From: CAYZJD01 sp964483455
GTDB lineage: Bacteria; Acidobacteriota; Terriglobia; Bryobacterales; Bryobacteraceae
Assembly (NCBI GenBank): GCA_964483455.1
Contig: CAZACK010000014.1
Span: forward strand, 1-64,000
Reading direction: 5' to 3'
DNA: 64,000 nucleotides
The translations under genes and the position numbers were made by a program. Shown here in pieces: positions 43,677-53,464 of this stretch. Below the pieces are notes generated by a model, which saw only the letters and a program-made list of their open reading frames with translations, was not told the DNA's origin and made no database searches. The number at the start of each line of letters is the position of its first letter. Position 1 is the stretch's first letter.

Positions 43677-46600
43677 TCACACCTCCACCGGCTCCGCCGC
43701 CTCGCTTGCCGTGAAGTACACGCAATCCGGATGGTGGAACACCAGCGCGCTGACGCTCGCCTCGGGCTCCATCATCATGCCCTCGGTAAGCTGCACGCCG
43801 ATGTCCTCGGGGCGGAGCAACTTCCAGATGCCCTGCTGGTCGTCGAGGTTCGGGCAAGCGCCGTAGCCGAAGCTGTAGCGCTTGCCGCGGTAGCGCGCGG
43901 TGAACCGCTCCTGCATCGTCATCGAGGGCGGGTCGGGGAAGCCCCAGTCCTCGCGGATCCGCCGGTGCAGCCACTCGGCGGCGGCCTCGGCCGTCTCCAG
44001 CGCCAGCGCCTGGATGGCGTGCGACTTGAAATACTCGCCGGCGCGCTTCCATTGCTCGGCTCGTTCTCGAATGCCCTGGCCGGCGGTCACCACAAACATC
44101 GCGATGTGGTCGCGGCGGCCGTTCTCCGGCTCGAGCACGTAGTCGCTCAGGCAGAGTCCGTCCTCGCGCGCCTGGCGGCCGAAACGGAACACGTGCAGGG
44201 GCGAGCCACCGCCCGGCGCAAACAGCAGGATGGCGTTGCCGTCCCGCTCGGCCTCAAAAAACTGCCAGAGGGCCCGCACCTTCAGGAATCCGGCCGCCTC
44301 CCGCCGAAGATCTTCCATCTGGTGAAAGAGATCAATCGCTTTTGAATCAACCTCTTTCAGAAGTCTTTCAAAGTTTCCTTTGAAGCCGAGATGCTTCCCG
44401 TACAGCATGTGCGGGTTCACGTAGCTCCAGATCTCAGCCAATTGCGGCACGTCGCGGATCTTCCGCTCCAGGTACGGGGCATCAGGAATCGGGATGCTCG
44501 TACGGACTCGGGGGCTGCGGGCTTCGCCTGGCCGGCTCGCCGCGCCGGCCAGAGCCGGCAATTCCTCCGGCGCGACGTGCGTGTGCGCCCGCAGCGTCTC
44601 CTGACGCGTCGCCGGGTCCATGAGCAGGTTCATCGTGCGAAGGCCGGTCATCGCGTCCTTCGAGTAGCAGACCGCTTCGCCATAGGCCGGCGCGATCTTC
44701 AGCCGCGTGAACTTCTCCGACAGCGCCGCGCCGCCCACCAGCACCGGCACACGGATGCCGGCGTCGTGCAGGTCGCCCGCCGTCACCACCATCTGCTGTG
44801 CGCTTTTCACCAGCAACCCCGACAGGCCGATCGCGTCCGGCTGATGGTCTTGACAGGCGCGGATCAGATCTTCGGGCGGGACCTTGATGCCGAGGTTGAT
44901 CACCCGGTAGCCGTTGTTGGCCAGGATGATCTCGACCAGGTTCTTGCCGATGTCGTGAACGTCGCCCTTCACCGTCGCCAGCACGATCTTCCCGCGCGAA
45001 GCGGACTCGGCCTTCTCCATGAACTGCTCGAGATAGGCGACCGCCGCCTTCATCGCCTCGGCCGACTGAAGCACCTCGGCCACGATCAGCTCGTTGTTGT
45101 TGAACAGCCGCCCGACCTCGGTCATGCCCGCCATCAGCGGCCCGTTGATGATATCGAGCGGCGCGATGCCTTCGGCCAGCTTTATGTCCAGGTCGGCGAT
45201 CAGCCCGTCCTTCGTCCCCTCGATGATGTAGTTGGCGAGCCGCTGATCGAGCGGGAGGCCCGCCTGTTGTTCCTTCGCCTTGACCGTTTCGCGGAAGCAC
45301 GAGGAAATCACCGCGATATGCCACTGGTTGATGGCGATCTTCTGCTCTCGCGTTTGCAGGCGCCAGTCCTCGGGCGCCCGGCGCAGTTCTTCGGGCCCGT
45401 CCGCCGGCGGCGTGTTGAACAATAGGTGCTCGGCGAGCCGCCGCTCCTCCTCTGGAATCGAAGCGAACCGCTCAAGCTTCTCGGAATTGACGATCGCCAG
45501 GTCGAGGCCCGCCTTCGTGCAGTAGTACAGGAAGACCGAATTCACCACCTCGCGGGCCGCGGGCGGGAGTCCGAAGGAAACGTTCGAAATCCCGAGGATC
45601 GTCTTGACGTACGGGATGGTTTCCTTGACCAGCCGCACCGCTTCGATGGTTTCCACCGCGCCGCCGATGTAGTTCTCGTCGCCGGTGGCGCAAGGGAACA
45701 CCAACGTGTCGATGATGATGTCCTCCGGCGGGATGCCGTGCTTCTCCGTCAGGAGCCGGCAGGAACGCTCGGCGACGGCCAGCTTGCGCTCGCGGGTGAA
45801 CGCCTGGGCCTGCACCGGATCCTCGTCGATCGTGCCGGCGATGACAGCCGCGCCGTAGGCCCGGATCAGCGGGCAGATCCGCTCCAGCTTCTCCTCGCCG
45901 TCTTCGAGGTTGATCGAGTTGATGATGCTCTTGCCCTGGCAGTAAGTCAGGGCCAGCTCGACGGCCGCCGGATCGGTGGTGTCGATCATGAGCGGCGCTT
46001 TCACTTTCCGGATCAGCTTTTCGTAGAACGGCGGGATGTCGCGAATCTCCTCGCGCTCGCTCGACTGGAGGCAGACATCGACGATGTGCGCGCCGTTGCG
46101 CACCTGGCGGCGGGCGATCTCGCTCGCCTCTTCCCATTTCTCCTGCGCGATGAGGTCCTTGAACAGGCGCGAGCCGATGACGTTGGTCCGCTCGCCGACG
46201 ATCAGCGGGCGGGTGCTGTCCTCGGCCTCGACCAGGTCGATGCCGGCGTACAGCGCCCGGCGGCTCCGGCCCGGAACCGGCCGGGGCTTCTTGCCGCCGG
46301 CCATTTGCGCCAGGGCCCGGATGTGCGCGGGGGTGGTGCCGCAGCAGCCGCCCACCAGGTTGAGCCAGCCGTGATCGGCGAACTTTTCGAGTTGCGCCGC
46401 GAGCGATTCCGGCGTCTCCAAGTACTTGCCTTCCTCGTTCGGCAGCCCGGCGTTGGGGTAGCAGGAGATCCGCGTGTGCGCCATTTGGGACAGCGTGCGG
46501 ATGTGGTCGGTCATAAACTCCGGACCAGTGGCGCAGTTGAGCCCGATTGACAGCAGGTCCGCGTGTGCGACGGAGACCCAGAAGGCGTCCGCCGCCTGGC

Positions 46601-47228
46601 CGGCGAGCATGGTTCCCATCGGCTCGATGGTTCCCGAGACCATCACCGGGATCTCGATGGCAAGCTCGCGCCGGAGGCGCCGGAAGGCAAGCAGCGCGGC
46701 CTTTACGTTCCGCGTGTCTTGGCAGGTTTCGAGCAACAGGATGTCCGCGCCGCCTTCGACGAGGGCGTGCGCCTGCTTGTAAAAGGCCGCTTCGATCTCG
46801 CGAAAGGTAACGCCTCCCGTCACCGTGATTGCCTTGGTCGTGGGACCGAGCGAGCCCGCGACGAACCGCGGCTTCGCGGCGGTGGAGAACTCGTCCGCGG
46901 CCTGCCGCGCCAGCCGCGCCGCCTCGCGATTCAGCTCCGCAGCCCGGTCCTGGAGGCCGTACTCCGCGAGCACGATGTGCGTCCCGCCGAAAGTGTCGGT
47001 TTCGATGATGTCGGCTCCGGCTTCCAAATACGCCCGGTGCACTCCGAGCACGACGTCCGGCCGCGTGCGGACGAGGTTCTCGTTGCAGCCTTCGAGCGCC
47101 GGGCCGCCGAAATCGGAAGCGGCGAGCGCCGCCTGCTGGAGCATGGTGCCCATCGCGCCGTCGAGCACCAGGATGCGGTGATCGAGGGCATCGAGAAGCG
47201 CCTGAAGACGGTGGTGCCGATTGCCCAT
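43677..47228 (-). CDS. metH: Cobalamin-dependent methionine synthase
   Basis: 1183 residues, full four-module MetH. The homocysteine module (1-330) has the zinc ligands in GLNCATGPEFM near 230 and GGCCGTTPAHI near 295. The folate module (345-610) starts with ERTNVIGSRLF. The B12 module (650-890) has DVHDIGKNLVEIIL near 755, whose His is the lower cobalt ligand. The reactivation module (930-1175) binds SAM, with YGACPNLDDQQ. It transfers a methyl group from methyltetrahydrofolate to homocysteine. No B12 riboswitch is seen upstream; an extended -10 promoter lies at 47250. Confidence 0.97.
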   Translation of the reverse strand: MGNRHHRLQALLDALDHRILVLDGAMGTMLQQAALAASDFGGPALEGCNENLVRTRPDVVLGVHRAYLEAGADIIETDTFGGTHIVLAEYGLQDRAAELNREAARLARQAADEFSTAAKPRFVAGSLGPTTKAITVTGGVTFREIEAAFYKQAHALVEGGADILLLETCQDTRNVKAALLAFRRLRRELAIEIPVMVSGTIEPMGTMLAGQAADAFWVSVAHADLLSIGLNCATGPEFMTDHIRTLSQMAHTRISCYPNAGLPNEEGKYLETPESLAAQLEKFADHGWLNLVGGCCGTTPAHIRALAQMAGGKKPRPVPGRSRRALYAGIDLVEAEDSTRPLIVGERTNVIGSRLFKDLIAQEKWEEASEIARRQVRNGAHIVDVCLQSSEREEIRDIPPFYEKLIRKVKAPLMIDTTDPAAVELALTYCQGKSIINSINLEDGEEKLERICPLIRAYGAAVIAGTIDEDPVQAQAFTRERKLAVAERSCRLLTEKHGIPPEDIIIDTLVFPCATGDENYIGGAVETIEAVRLVKETIPYVKTILGISNVSFGLPPAAREVVNSVFLYYCTKAGLDLAIVNSEKLERFASIPEEERRLAEHLLFNTPPADGPEELRRAPEDWRLQTREQKIAINQWHIAVISSCFRETVKAKEQQAGLPLDQRLANYIIEGTKDGLIADLDIKLAEGIAPLDIINGPLMAGMTEVGRLFNNNELIVAEVLQSAEAMKAAVAYLEQFMEKAESASRGKIVLATVKGDVHDIGKNLVEIILANNGYRVINLGIKVPPEDLIRACQDHQPDAIGLSGLLVKSAQQMVVTAGDLHDAGIRVPVLVGGAALSEKFTRLKIAPAYGEAVCYSKDAMTGLRTMNLLMDPATRQETLRAHTHVAPEELPALAGAASRPGEARSPRVRTSIPIPDAPYLERKIRDVPQLAEIWSYVNPHMLYGKHLGFKGNFERLLKEVDSKAIDLFHQMEDLRREAAGFLKVRALWQFFEAERDGNAILLFAPGGGSPLHVFRFGRQAREDGLCLSDYVLEPENGRRDHIAMFVVTAGQGIRERAEQWKRAGEYFKSHAIQALALETAEAAAEWLHRRIREDWGFPDPPSMTMQERFTARYRGKRYSFGYGACPNLDDQQGIWKLLRPEDIGVQLTEGMMMEPEASVSALVFHHPDCVYFTASEAAEPVEV

Positions 47229-47249
47229 GAAAGACGCGGAGGTACTTCG

Positions 47250-47258
47250 ATTTTAGCA
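47250..47258 (-). promoter_or_regulatory. Extended -10 promoter of metH
   Basis: Minus strand TGC-TAAAAT, directly next to the stop codon of the TolB-family pseudogene. Expected transcription start near 47243, giving a leader of about 15 bases with no Shine-Dalgarno sequence. Confidence 0.5.
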
Positions 47259-47259
47259 G

Positions 47260-47545
47260 CTACCGCCGATCGCGAAACTCGGCGAACCAATTCCGAACGA
47301 CGCGGATCACCGGATCGGATTCCTCAGCGGGCTCGGCCAGGAGAAACCGCCGGCCAGCCGCGGACACATCGTAGGACCGGCTTGGTTGGCGAATAGGCGC
47401 CGAAGCGGCTGGTTTCCTGTCTGCCCTTTTCGAGAGAGTGGATCACCGTCACGTGAGCCCGCTCGCGAGTCTGCGCCGTGTACAGGAGAACACGGCTTCC
47501 GCCAGGCGCGGGCAGGACAAAGCGCGGCGCAGGGCCGGCTGCTTC
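47260..47545 (-). pseudogene. Decayed winged-helix/TolB-family fragment with internal deletion
   Basis: The last 40 codons encode RSYDVSAAGRRFLLAEPAEE and DPVIRVVRNWFAEFRDRR before a stop, matching the C-terminus of the intact protein at 16362 (YAVSADGQRFLIAERTGEP, PVIRVVQNWFSEFKDRK). Immediately upstream (47400-47545) is PAPGGSRVLLYTAQTRERAH and VIHSLEKG, matching mid-propeller residues about 300-345 of the same protein. About 340 residues between the two parts are deleted and the frame changes at the joint. The N-terminus is missing. Confidence 0.8.
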
Positions 47546-47675
47546 TCACCCGAGAAGCAGCGAACCGGATGCGCGCCAACGTTGCCGCCCGCGTGCGGCG
47601 TCGCGCGGCCGAAGCGTCAGGGGCGCTTGTAACCGAATCGTCACAGCTGGGTACAATAGAGTCTCCCCCGAATTT

Positions 47676-47689
47676 GACCCCTAGGGGTC
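47676..47689. promoter_or_regulatory. 14-bp palindrome GACCCCTAGGGGTC before the phosphate genes
   Basis: A perfect dyad about 15 bases before the ATG of the DUF47 gene, flanked by AATT on both sides. A -10-like TACAAT at 47652-47657 lies just upstream, so the palindrome would sit early in the transcript or leader. Candidate operator; identity of the regulator unknown. It does not resemble a PHO box. Confidence 0.45.
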
Positions 47690-47703
47690 CGAATTGAGGG
47701 TTT

Positions 47704-48318
47704 ATGAGGCTCTTGCCACGTCAAGAGAAGTTCTACCATCTGTTCCTTGAGCAAGCGAGCATCATCGAACAAGCGGCGCAGGCTCTGCTGGATGGAGTGC
47801 GGAGCGGGAATTCTCACCTCGCCGCCGTCGCGGAGCGAATCCGCCAGCTCGAAAACAAGGGCGACGACATCATTCATGACATCTTTCAGCGCCTGAACCA
47901 GACCTTCATCACCCCGCTCGATCCGGAAGACATCCACAAGCTCTCGTCGCGCCTGGACGACGTGCTGGACGCCATCGAGGAGGCCTCGTACCGGATCGTC
48001 TCCTACAATCTGGAACCCATTCCGCCGGCGGCGTTGAAGCTGTGCGAAATCGTCGCCGGCTGCGCGCAGTGCATGCAGAAGGCGGTGCGCGCGCTGGAGG
48101 AAGACGAGCCGCTTCTGGTGCACTGCATCGAGATCAACCGGCTGGAAGACTCGGCCGACAAGCTGGTCCGCCAGGCCATCCACGAGCTGTTCCTGACCCA
48201 GAAGGACCCGATCGCCCTGTTTAAGGAGAAGGAGATTCTGGAGTTCCTGGAAGAGGCGACGGACCGCTCGGAAGACGTTGCCGACCTGCTACAGAACGTT
48301 GTGGTGAAGAATAGCTGA
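47704..48318 (+). CDS. DUF47/PhoU-like phosphate transport accessory protein
   Basis: 204 residues, all helical. RQEKFYHLFLEQASIIEQAA, QLENKGDDIIHDIFQRLNQT and HKLSSRLDDVLDAIEE are typical of the DUF47 family, related to PhoU, with acidic metal-binding clusters (ENKGDD, EDSAD). These genes almost always precede a Pit-type phosphate transporter, as here (79 bases apart), and are thought to tune its activity. A palindrome and possible promoter lie just upstream. Confidence 0.9.
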   Translation: MRLLPRQEKFYHLFLEQASIIEQAAQALLDGVRSGNSHLAAVAERIRQLENKGDDIIHDIFQRLNQTFITPLDPEDIHKLSSRLDDVLDAIEEASYRIVSYNLEPIPPAALKLCEIVAGCAQCMQKAVRALEEDEPLLVHCIEINRLEDSADKLVRQAIHELFLTQKDPIALFKEKEILEFLEEATDRSEDVADLLQNVVVKNS

Positions 48319-48397
48319 AGCGGAATATGACTTCCGGTTCGGCTCCGAGGCCCGTTGTATCGTCGCCGCCGGGCGGCGCCGCCTGCCAATCCCCGCC

Positions 48398-49423
<1,026 letters not shown>

Positions 49424-49746
49424 GTCCAAGTACCCATCGGACCGGCGTCCGAACGCAAACTCACGGGTTAGGCGGCTGATCGCCGCCCAAAGCAGTGCGG
49501 CCGCTCCAAAGACACCCTTCGCGTTGATCTTTGCGACGCGCGCGAGCAGCTACTCGACGACCGGCGTGCGACCGTTCCGCGCAGCCGTCGAAGAGAATGT
49601 CACCCGAATCAGGCGGCCAATCGTCGTCCGGCGTGTGTGGAGCGCCCCGCCTGTCGTTGGGCGGATTCTGGATGCCGTGACACGGAAGGCGGCGTTCGAC
49701 AGGCCTCAAACGTCATGTTAGTCTGGATCGCGACTACCTGAGCCCA
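49424..49746. other. Intergenic region, nothing identified
   Basis: 323 bases between pit and the next plus-strand gene. No convincing reading frame, RNA gene, repeat or terminator was found. The short frames on either strand have the composition of noncoding GC-rich DNA. Confidence 0.4.
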
Positions 49747-51708
49747 GTGGATACCCCATCACACGCGATCCGCGCCCGACTGATCTTCCTGGCGACGATT
49801 GCCCTCAGCGCACTGCTGCTATTCCTCGTGCAGCCGGTCATGGGCAAGGTCCTGTTGCCGCGGTTCGGAGGAGTGGCCGCGGTCTGGACCACCTGCATGC
49901 TTTTTTTTCAGGCGGTGTTGCTTGCCGGCTATGTCTACGCGCACTGGGTGCGGAAGCGACTCCCGCAGGGAGCACAGGTGCTGGTGCACGCCGGCCTGCT
50001 CGTTGCCAGCCTGCCATTCCTCCCGGTCGTTCCGTTCGGGTCCTGGGCAGCAGAAGCGGGTGAATGGCCGGCCGCGCACATCCTGGGGATACTGGCTGTC
50101 TCAGTGGGCCTGCCCTGCTTCCTGCTTTCCGCCACGAGTCCGCTGATGCAGGCGTGGTATGTGTCTTCGTCGCTGGGGCCGTTTCCGTACCGCCTGTTCG
50201 CCGCCTCCAACGCCGCTTCGCTCGTCGCCCTGCTGGCTTACCCCTTCGCGATCGAGCCCGCGCTGGACGTGCCCGCGCAGCTTCGACTCTGGTCCGCCGC
50301 CTATGGCGTTTTCGCGGCCCTGGCCTGTGCGTCTGCGTTGACAGCGAGGAAGGGACGGCCGATCGCTGCCGCTCGGGATGGCCGTCCGGGCCGGACGCGC
50401 CTGCTGTGGATCGCGCTGGCGGCGACCCCTTGCGCCCTGTGGCTTGCCGTCGCAAACCGGGTGAGCCAGAGCGTCGCCGCGGCGCCGCTCCTTTGGATTC
50501 TTCCTCTGAGCCTATACCTGCTCAGCCTCATCCTGTGTTTCCATCGCGACGGCTGGTACCAGCCCCGTGTTTTCCGCTGGCTGGTGCCCGTCGCCGTGGC
50601 GGGCCTCGTTGCGGCTATCCGCCAGCATTCCTGGAGCGGACGGATTCAATGGGGACTGCTGCTGTTCCTCGGCGGGCTGTTCGTCGGCTGCATGTTCTGT
50701 CACGGAGAGCTGGCCAGGCGAAGGCCGGCGGTGGCGGACCTGACCGGGTTCTATCTCGCCGTCGCCCTGGGCGGCGCGTTGGGAGGGGCATTCGTCAGTT
50801 TGCTCGCGCCTGTTCTCTTCGACGACTATCTCGAGCTGCCCGCCGCCATCGTCGCCTCGATTCTGCTGGCGCTTCCACTCCTCTACGGTTATTCGTCCCG
50901 ACGGCATCTGGTGAGGCTGGCGGCGGCGGCAGTTTTGGTTTTCGTCGCGGCAAGCCCATCGGGCGGCGGCAGCCGGCTCAAGGAGCGCAACTTCTACGGA
51001 ATTCTCGAAGTCCGCGATCACACCTCCGGCGACGACAGATGGCGCGGCCTTTATAACGGAACTATCCTGCATGGCTCGCAGTATCTATCGCCGGAACGCA
51101 GCCGTGAGGCCACAACGTATTACTCGATCCGATCCGGCGTCGGACTGGAGTTACAGAAGATGTCGAACCGGCGCCGGAGAGTCGGCGTCATCGGCCTCGG
51201 CCCCGGCACCCTGGCAACGTATCTGGGTGAGGGGGACCACGTCCGGTTCTACGAGATCAACCCGCTGGTGGTCCAGGTTGCCGCCACGGAATTCCGCTAT
51301 TTGCGGGAGTGCAGGGGGAAGGTCGAGGTTGTGGCCGCTGACGCGCGGCTGGCGCTCGAGCGCGAAAGTCCGCAGAACTTCGATCTGCTGGCCGTAGACG
51401 CCTTCTCTGGAGACGCCATACCGGTTCATCTGCTGACTCGGGAGGCGTTTGAGACCTACTTGCGGCATCTCGCGCCCTCCGGAGTGCTCGCCGTGCACGT
51501 CTCGGCGAAGTACTTCAACCTCGCCCCGCTGGTCGTGAGGACGGCGGAATCACTCGGGCGCGAAGCCCGCGTGGCACGAAACGATTCGGACGGCAGCCGG
51601 CAGATCGCCTCCAGCACCTGGGTCATTCTCGATGGCGCCCGAAGACCTGCGACCGCCGCCCGCGTGTGGTCCGACCGCTACAGCAACCTGCTGGAAGTCA
51701 TCAAGTAA
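49747..51708 (+). CDS. Membrane protein fused to spermidine synthase-like methyltransferase domain
   Basis: 653 residues, GTG start. The first 400 residues contain ten or more membrane helices, starting LIFLATIALSALLLFLVQPV and including GKVLLPRFGGVAAVWTTCM. The C-terminal domain (about 410-650) has a Rossmann SAM-binding motif VGVIGLGPGTLATYLGEG and LLAVDAFSGDAIPVHLLT, as in spermidine synthase. The family is annotated as 'fused MFS/spermidine synthase'. True polyamine synthesis is unproven; the membrane part suggests a function in the envelope. The gene stands alone. Confidence 0.8.
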   Translation: MDTPSHAIRARLIFLATIALSALLLFLVQPVMGKVLLPRFGGVAAVWTTCMLFFQAVLLAGYVYAHWVRKRLPQGAQVLVHAGLLVASLPFLPVVPFGSWAAEAGEWPAAHILGILAVSVGLPCFLLSATSPLMQAWYVSSSLGPFPYRLFAASNAASLVALLAYPFAIEPALDVPAQLRLWSAAYGVFAALACASALTARKGRPIAAARDGRPGRTRLLWIALAATPCALWLAVANRVSQSVAAAPLLWILPLSLYLLSLILCFHRDGWYQPRVFRWLVPVAVAGLVAAIRQHSWSGRIQWGLLLFLGGLFVGCMFCHGELARRRPAVADLTGFYLAVALGGALGGAFVSLLAPVLFDDYLELPAAIVASILLALPLLYGYSSRRHLVRLAAAAVLVFVAASPSGGGSRLKERNFYGILEVRDHTSGDDRWRGLYNGTILHGSQYLSPERSREATTYYSIRSGVGLELQKMSNRRRRVGVIGLGPGTLATYLGEGDHVRFYEINPLVVQVAATEFRYLRECRGKVEVVAADARLALERESPQNFDLLAVDAFSGDAIPVHLLTREAFETYLRHLAPSGVLAVHVSAKYFNLAPLVVRTAESLGREARVARNDSDGSRQIASSTWVILDGARRPATAARVWSDRYSNLLEVIK

Positions 51709-51803
51709 GACGCGCTTGATGTTGGACATCCCAGGCTTGTGCCGTGTCTTGAACAGACGGGCATGAGCGCAGGCCCCTTAGCATCGCGGAGTCCGGTTTA
51801 GTA

Positions 51804-51823
51804 CTGCTAGGCCCTGCTAGGCC
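51804..51823 (+). repeat. Tandem 10-bp repeat CTGCTAGGCC x2
   Basis: Two perfect copies head to tail in the spacer before the promoter at 51874. Too short to classify; possibly a binding site or a slippage product. Confidence 0.5.
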
Positions 51824-51873
51824 GTCCCCATCCGTGTCAGCTCTCTATCTTCAGCTATTATTCTCCTAAACAC

Positions 51874-51902
51874 TTGACCGCGCACGAGGCGAGGCCCATA
51901 AT
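51874..51902 (+). promoter_or_regulatory. Sigma70-type promoter TTGACC-17-CATAAT
   Basis: A -35 box TTGACC (51874-51879) and a -10 box CATAAT (51897-51902) are separated by exactly 17 bases. The transcription start would be near 51909, so the ATG at 51906 cannot be used and translation probably starts at 51936. This is the best -35/-10 promoter in the window. Confidence 0.65.
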
Positions 51903-51935
51903 CAAATGGTCGAAGGGGCCGGTTCGAGGGTCGCG

Positions 51936-52613
51936 ATGCGCGAGTCGGCGGACGCTGCCATGGAGTGGGTCAGGAATCGGCTCACGCTGCTGGCGGAGGT
52001 CCCAGCGTGGATCATCATCCTGATCTGCGCATGCGTCCTCCTGTGTGTCGCTCTAGCCGCGATGTGGCTGATCGGCGGCCGCGCGCGGCGGAAGAGACAG
52101 CTTGCGCTGATGCAGGCCGCCGAACAGAGGGACCCCGTCGAGCTGGAGCGTGAGGCTTTGCGGGTCAGCCATCAGGTGCGACCTCTCCAGAGCCTGGAGG
52201 AGACGTTCGGATTCAACAGGCTCCCCAGCGGAGTCTATGGCTTCAGCTCCCTTCCGTTAAGTCTGGACTGTCCGGTGCTGCGCACCCCGGATGCCAGGCT
52301 CTTCGAGGTCCACAAGGCGAGCGACGGCGTGATTCGAATTCTGGGATTCGTGTGCCCGGAATCAGCCGCCAGGATGGAAACGGGCGGCGAAACGGTGGAG
52401 GTGTGTCTTTATTCCAGTCCCGTAGCGGACGCGTCCGTGCTTGTGAGCATCCCGCTGGCGGCTGTGATGGGTTGCCGGCAGCGTCGCTCGAAGGTGGAAA
52501 ACGTTCTGGAACTGACGACAGGACCGATCCGGGGGTGGGAAGGAGGGCCTCAAAGAAAGCCGCCGGAATCGGAAGCGGCGGCAGGCCGAGCGAGCCAAGC
52601 CGGCGCCGGATGA
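51936..52613 (+). CDS. Hypothetical single-pass membrane protein
   Basis: 225 residues from the ATG at 51936 (weak GAGGG before it); ATG at 51906 coincides with the predicted transcription start and 51960 is a further option. One membrane helix (VPAWIIILICACVLLCVALAAMWL, in two parts here) is followed by a basic stretch RARRKRQ and a soluble domain with GVYGFSSLPLSLDCPVLRTP and VCLYSSPVADASVLVSIPLA. The mainly beta composition suggests a sensor or adaptor domain. No family recognised. The next gene, an RsbW-like ATPase, is in the same direction but has its own promoter. Confidence 0.6.
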   Translation: MRESADAAMEWVRNRLTLLAEVPAWIIILICACVLLCVALAAMWLIGGRARRKRQLALMQAAEQRDPVELEREALRVSHQVRPLQSLEETFGFNRLPSGVYGFSSLPLSLDCPVLRTPDARLFEVHKASDGVIRILGFVCPESAARMETGGETVEVCLYSSPVADASVLVSIPLAAVMGCRQRRSKVENVLELTTGPIRGWEGGPQRKPPESEAAAGRASQAGAG

Positions 52614-52724
52614 TGCCACCACTCCCCACCTTCCACAGGACCTCCATCCTCCCCGGTGTGCGGAACGGCGTTCCTCACCGGCCCAGCCTGGCTTGGCCGC
52701 CTTCAGCCAGCACCGCCGGCCGCC

Positions 52725-52733
52725 TGCGATAAT
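52725..52733 (+). promoter_or_regulatory. Extended -10 promoter of the RsbW-like gene
   Basis: TGC-GATAAT, with expected start near 52740 and a leader containing GGAGG six bases before the ATG at 52762. No clear -35 box. Confidence 0.45.
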
Positions 52734-52761
52734 TGAGCCAACGAGGCTCCGGAGGAACTGA

Positions 52762-53253
52762 ATGCAGGAACTCGAGCTGGACACCGGCAACCTGTCCTTG
52801 ATGTTTCATGAAACGGTTGAGAGCCGCCGGGAGCTGGTGGTGGCGACCACCGAGCGGCTCATGGGCGTCATCCGGACTATGCCCTGCGCGCAACAGCACC
52901 TGGACGCCGTCCACCTCGCGCTCACCGAAGCCCTCGCCAACGCCATCATTCACGGCAACAAGGAAGACCCGAACAAGAAAGTGACGATCTGGGGCGCCTG
53001 CGAAGCCCACGAGAAGCTGCTGCTGGTGATCACCGATGAAGGGCAAGGATTCGACCCGGCCTCCGTCCCCGACCCGACGCTGGCTGAAAACATCTTCTCC
53101 GCCAGAGGCCGCGGCGTGTTTCTCATCAACCGGCTGATGTGCGAGGCGGAGTATCGCCTCGGCGGGAGGCAGGTGGTGCTCAGAAAGCGCGTGTCCCCCC
53201 CAACCGACGAACCCAATAACCGGCCAACCGAACAACCGAACAACCGCTTCTAG
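52762..53253 (+). CDS. RsbW/SpoIIAB-like GHKL ATPase (anti-sigma/regulatory kinase)
   Basis: 163 residues. The HATPase_c_2 domain shows the N box LALTEALANAIIHGNK near residues 52-67, the G1 box DEGQGFDP near 92 and the G2-type ARGRGVFLINRLM near 115. Such proteins phosphorylate anti-anti-sigma factors or bind sigma factors to control stress responses. No partner STAS protein or sigma factor is nearby. The last 20 residues are a Pro/Asn/Glu-rich repeat (PNNRPTEQPNNRF) made from a repeated AACCGAACAACCG-like DNA unit, probably a recent extension. Confidence 0.85.
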   Translation: MQELELDTGNLSLMFHETVESRRELVVATTERLMGVIRTMPCAQQHLDAVHLALTEALANAIIHGNKEDPNKKVTIWGACEAHEKLLLVITDEGQGFDPASVPDPTLAENIFSARGRGVFLINRLMCEAEYRLGGRQVVLRKRVSPPTDEPNNRPTEQPNNRF

Positions 53254-53464
53254 CCGGTAGGCCCCAACGAAGAACGGCCGCGTCTGACGGCAACCTCGTA
53301 ATGCGTCCCGCCGGCACGGCCGGAGGCACGACCCCGAGGATCGGAAGCGGTTTGTCAGACTGAGGCTGGCTGTCCGGATCGCGCAGTTCAACCTCGGAGG
53401 CCCTGGCGCGGCGGCCGAACAGGCGATACGCGGCCGCCGCTGACGACGCTCCTCTTTCCCTGAG

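Noticed and set aside
47229..47700. Cobalamin riboswitch before metH
   Set aside because: The region instead holds the TolB-family pseudogene, and the metH promoter leaves a leader of only about 15 bases. No B12 box was seen.
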